64,000 nucleotides of DNA from Struthio camelus (taxonomy: Eukaryota > Chordata > Aves > Struthioniformes > Struthionidae): positions 5,882,001-5,946,000 of the forward strand of contig NC_090967.1 in NCBI RefSeq assembly GCF_040807025.1, in the 5' to 3' direction. The notes below the pieces were generated by a model that was given only the letters and a program-made list of their open reading frames with translations, searched no databases and was not told the DNA's origin. Shown here one piece after another: positions 56,101 to 64,000 of the stretch. Position numbers and translations under genes: made by a program. The first letter of the stretch is position 1. Each line of letters starts with the position of its first letter.

Positions 56101-57290
56101 GCCCGCGGACGGGTGCAGGCTCCGGCTCTGCGCAGCAGTGATTTGCAGCGGCAGCCCCCGAACTACCCCGTTTGCTCCCCGGTGCGGGGCCGAGGGGCTG
56201 GCCGGGATCCAAGCGGAGGACGAGGAGGAGGGCGAGCCGGAGCCAAGCCGGCAGCGGCACCAGCCCCGTCCGGAGCACGTTTGCTCCAGGCTCCGGTTTG
56301 ATGAACGAGAGCAATGAGGTGGCGGAGGGCATCGGTGCGAGGAGGGGAGCCAGCTCCCGCGGCGGGCGGCTGCGTCCCGGCGGCCCCGAGCCCTTCCCGC
56401 GGCGCCCGGCGCGCTCTTCCCTGCCCTCCGGCCATGTGGTCCCCATTAGGCAAAGCCCCCGGCCCTCGCCCTCCCGCCGAGCCCGCTTCGGGGTGCTGCC
56501 ATAAATAAGGCTAATGGGGCCCGGCGGCGACAGGCGGCGAGCGCGAGGCCGGCCCGGCGCCGTTTCAACCCTGCGAAATAAAAGCTGTAAATCTGGGGCG
56601 TCGGGGAGAGCCCGACAACGCGCGCCCTTGTTCGGACGCGTCCCTCGCCCGGCACCTGGCCCCGCGCGCGGCCACGGGGGCCGAAACCTGCCGCTGTCCC
56701 CCCCCCACCCCCCGGCGGGACTGGCTGGCGCGGGGCCCCGCGCGCTCCCCCCGCCTGCGGCCTCGGCCGGCGCTGCCCGAGGCGGCGGTGCGGCTGCTGG
56801 GACCCCGCAGCCAGCCGGGACCCCCCCTGCCTGCCGGCATCGCCCTGGGGCACCGTGTCCCTCCTCCTTTGCAGAGCCGTCTCGTGCCCCCCCCCCGGGT
56901 GATTTTTTGCTCTCGTTGGGTGGGGAAAGCACCTCCGCCGGCGGCTCCGCGGCCTCGCCGGCCCTCCCAGCGCCTGCCGTATAATCAGGCAGGAATGCGC
57001 GGCCCGACGGGGCCGTCCGTGCTCCGACATGCAGTTGTTCGATCAGGGGCTGCTCCTGGCCCGGTGCGCAGGAACGGCGGGCGGCTCGCAGCCGCCGCGG
57101 CTCCCGGGCCGGTCCCAGCGCCCCGCAGCCGGCCTGCCCGCCCCAAACCGGGGCCTGCGTGTTGGGGGGATGCGGGGAGGCTCACTGCCGCGTGGGGCAG
57201 GGGAGCAGCGGTGGGACCCTCCTCGGGGCCCTCCGCTCCCGCCTCACCCCAGCCCAGATCCCCAGTCCTCCTGCTCCCCCTCGGTTTCTG
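53111..57290. other. CRLF1/TMEM59L intergenic, unique part
   Basis: About 4.2 kb between two divergent genes. It is GC-rich and CpG-rich, with several less GC-rich islands: 54230-54320, 55200-55490 ('taatctaattacttgatttc') and 55790-55945 ('cgaatattattgcctgggaa'). Many open frames of 100-300 codons exist, but all are Pro/Arg/Gly/Ala-rich and lack homology or splice support. The islands are candidates for shared regulatory elements. No gene is called. Confidence 0.5.
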
Positions 57291-57299
57291 GGTGCTGCT

Positions 57300-58848
57300 G
57301 GTGGCAATGCATCCCCGGTCCCTCGAGCTCCCTGGTCCTCGCGCATCCTCTGGTGCCCCTGCACCCTTGGTCCTCGTGCATCTCCCGGTCCTCGTGCATC
57401 TCCCGGTCCTTGTGTCCCCTCCTGGTCCCAGTGCCTCCCCTAGTCCCCGTGTGCCCCATCTCTCTGGGCCTCCTGGTCTCGTGCACCCTCCGGTCCCTCT
57501 GCTCCCCCCAGTTCCCCTGCATCCCCAGGCCCTGTGCATCCCCTGGTCCTAGTGCACTTGCCAGTCCCAGGGCATCGCCCGGTCCCCCTACATCCGCTGG
57601 GACCCCCGCACCCTGCAGTCCCCCTGCATCCCCCTTCCCCCTGCGTCCCTCAGTCCCCCTGCATCTGCCATCCCCCTGCATCCCCCAGCCCCTTGCATCC
57701 CTGGTGCCCTGCACCCTCCGAGCCCCCCACATCCCCCTGCATCCTCCTGTCTCCCTGCACCCTCAAGTCCCTCTGCACCTCCCACCCCCCTGCTTCCCCC
57801 ATCTCCCTTCATCCCCCATCCCGCTGCATCTCTAGTCTCCCGCATCCCTGGTGCCCTGCATCCCCCAACCCTACACATCCCCCTGCATCCCCTGTCCCCT
57901 TGGCATCCCTGGTGCCCTGCACCCCCTGAGCCCCCACATCCCCCTGCATCCCCTGTCCCCTCTGCATCCCTGGTGCCCTGCACCCCCCGAGCCCCCACAT
58001 CCCCCTGCATCCTCTGTCCCTTTGGCATCCCTGGTCCCCTGCACCCCCTGAGCCCCCCCACATCCCTCTGCATCCCCTGTCCCCTCTGCATCTCTGGTGC
58101 CCTGCACCCCCTGAGCCCCCACATCCCTCTGCATCCCCTGTCCCCTCTGCATCCCTGGTCCCCTGCACCCCCTGAGCCCCCACATCCCTCTGCATCCCCT
58201 GTCCCCTTGGCATCCCTGGTGCCCTGCACCCTCCGAGCCCCCCCCAACCCCCTGCATCCTCCTGTCTCCCTGCACCCTCAAGTCCCTCTGCACCTCCCAC
58301 CCCCCTGCTTCCCCCATCTCCCTTCATCCCCCATCCCGCTGCATCTCTAGTCTCCCGCATCCCTGGTCCCCTGCATCCCCTGTCCCCTCTGCATCCCTGG
58401 TGCCCTGCATCCCCCGAGCCCCCACATCCCCCTGCATCCCCTGTCCCCTCCGCATCCCTGGTGCCCTGCACCCCCTGAGCCCCCACATCCCCCTGCATCC
58501 CCTGTCCCCTCGGCATCCCTGGTGCCCTGCACCCCCCGAGCCCCCACATCCCCCTGCATCCCCTGTCCCCTCGGCATCCCTGGTCCCCTGCATCCCCCGA
58601 GCCCCCCCACATCCCTCTGCATCCCCTGTCCCCTCTGCATCCCTGGTCCCCTGCACCCCCTGAGCCCCCACATCCCCCTGCATCCCCTGTCCCCTCGGCA
58701 TCCCTGGTCCCCTGCATCCCCCGAGCCCCCCCACATCCCTCTGCATCCCCTGCCCCCTCTGCATCCCTGGTCCCCTGCACCCCCCGAGCCCCCACATCCC
58801 CCTGCATCCCCTGTCCCCTCCGCATCCCTGGTCCCCTGCACCCCCCCC
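57300..58848. repeat. 61-bp C-rich minisatellite upstream of TMEM59L
   Basis: Unit of about 61 bp: 'ccccctgcatcccctgtccc' plus 'ctgcatccctggtgccctgc' plus 'accccctgagcccccacat', roughly 20 or more copies, best conserved from 57880. A diverged left part (57300-57740) has shorter related units such as 'ggtcctcgtgcatctcccg'. A block of about 110 bp near 57745-57855 is repeated almost exactly 516 bp later near 58261-58370, showing higher-order duplication. The array ends at the TMEM59L CpG promoter. Frames of 400-500 codons through it are artefacts. Confidence 0.93.
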
Positions 58849-59089
58849 GGGGCCCCGGTCGCGGCTGCCCGCCCGGTGCCCGCGCCGCGGCGGCGGGGGC
58901 TGCCGGTGGCGGTGCCGGTGCCGGTGGCGGCGGAGCTGCGGCAGAGCTGCGGCCGCTCCCCCCGCGCCCGGCCGCCCCCGCCCGGCGCACGGCGCGTCAC
59001 GGCGGGGCCGGCGGCGGCGGCGGCGGCGGCGGCGGTGGGTGCGCTCCGCTCCGCGCCGCTCCGCGCTGCTCCGCGCCCCGCGCCGCGCC
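58849..59089 (+). promoter_or_regulatory. TMEM59L: TMEM59L CpG promoter and 5' UTR
   Basis: A short, extremely CpG-dense block between the upstream minisatellite and the start codon, including GCC/GGC trinucleotide repeats (58990-59036) and 'ccgcgccgctccgcgctgct'. No TATA box. The whole unique promoter seems only about 240 bp, bracketed by tandem repeats on both sides. Confidence 0.6.
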
Positions 59090-63999
<4,910 letters not shown>

Positions 64000-64000
64000 G

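Noticed and set aside
59039-59089. Upstream extension of TMEM59L (RSAPRRSALLRAP...)
   Set aside because: It begins at GTG, not ATG. The ATG at 59090 gives a standard signal peptide and matches the family start.

Overview
This window is vertebrate nuclear DNA, most likely from a bird microchromosome. The genes have small introns and vertebrate-type splice sites, and the coding exons translate to proteins close to mammalian orthologues. GC-rich sequence packed with G/C minisatellites fills the right 39 kb. Seven genes are present, in the order and orientation of the human 19p13.11 block as I recall it (in chicken, chromosome 28): ELL(-), FKBP8(-), KXD1(+), UBA52(+), REX1BD(+), CRLF1(-), TMEM59L(+). 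Species and chromosome are inferred, not read from the sequence.

Layout. Bases 1-26060 are the 5' part of ELL intron 1: about 25 kb of AT-richer, apparently gene-free DNA, then a GC-rich minisatellite beside exon 1. ELL coding exon 1 is at 26061-26195, with a CpG-rich promoter to its right. FKBP8 (27865-33186, minus) is complete, with eight coding exons. It shares a divergent CpG promoter (about 33.8-34.55 kb) with KXD1 (coding 35215-37038, plus, four coding exons). UBA52 (39137-40317, plus, four coding exons) follows, and REX1BD (40671-43550, plus) starts only about 240 bp past the last UBA52 poly(A) signal. REX1BD and CRLF1 (44495-52766, minus, eight coding exons) converge tail to tail. TMEM59L (59090 to beyond the window edge, plus) diverges from CRLF1 across about 6 kb of intergenic DNA.

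The genes are not an operon. They are unrelated cellular functions held together by synteny: Pol II elongation (ELL), mitochondrial-membrane chaperone and mitophagy receptor (FKBP8), BORC lysosome positioning (KXD1), ubiquitin and ribosomal protein eL40 (UBA52), a poorly characterised DNA-repair-named protein (REX1BD), a secreted cytokine-receptor-like ligand subunit (CRLF1), and a Golgi/endosomal membrane protein (TMEM59L). Splice phases were checked by hand. Complete reading frames give 408 aa (FKBP8), 176 aa (KXD1), 128 aa (UBA52), 150 aa (REX1BD) and 387 aa (CRLF1).

The most unusual feature is that nearly every GC-rich intron or promoter flank carries its own, unrelated tandem repeat family, at least eleven in 37 kb, often directly after a first exon. 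I found no endogenous virus, recognisable LINE/SINE, tRNA, rRNA or CRISPR array, and no wholly new gene system.
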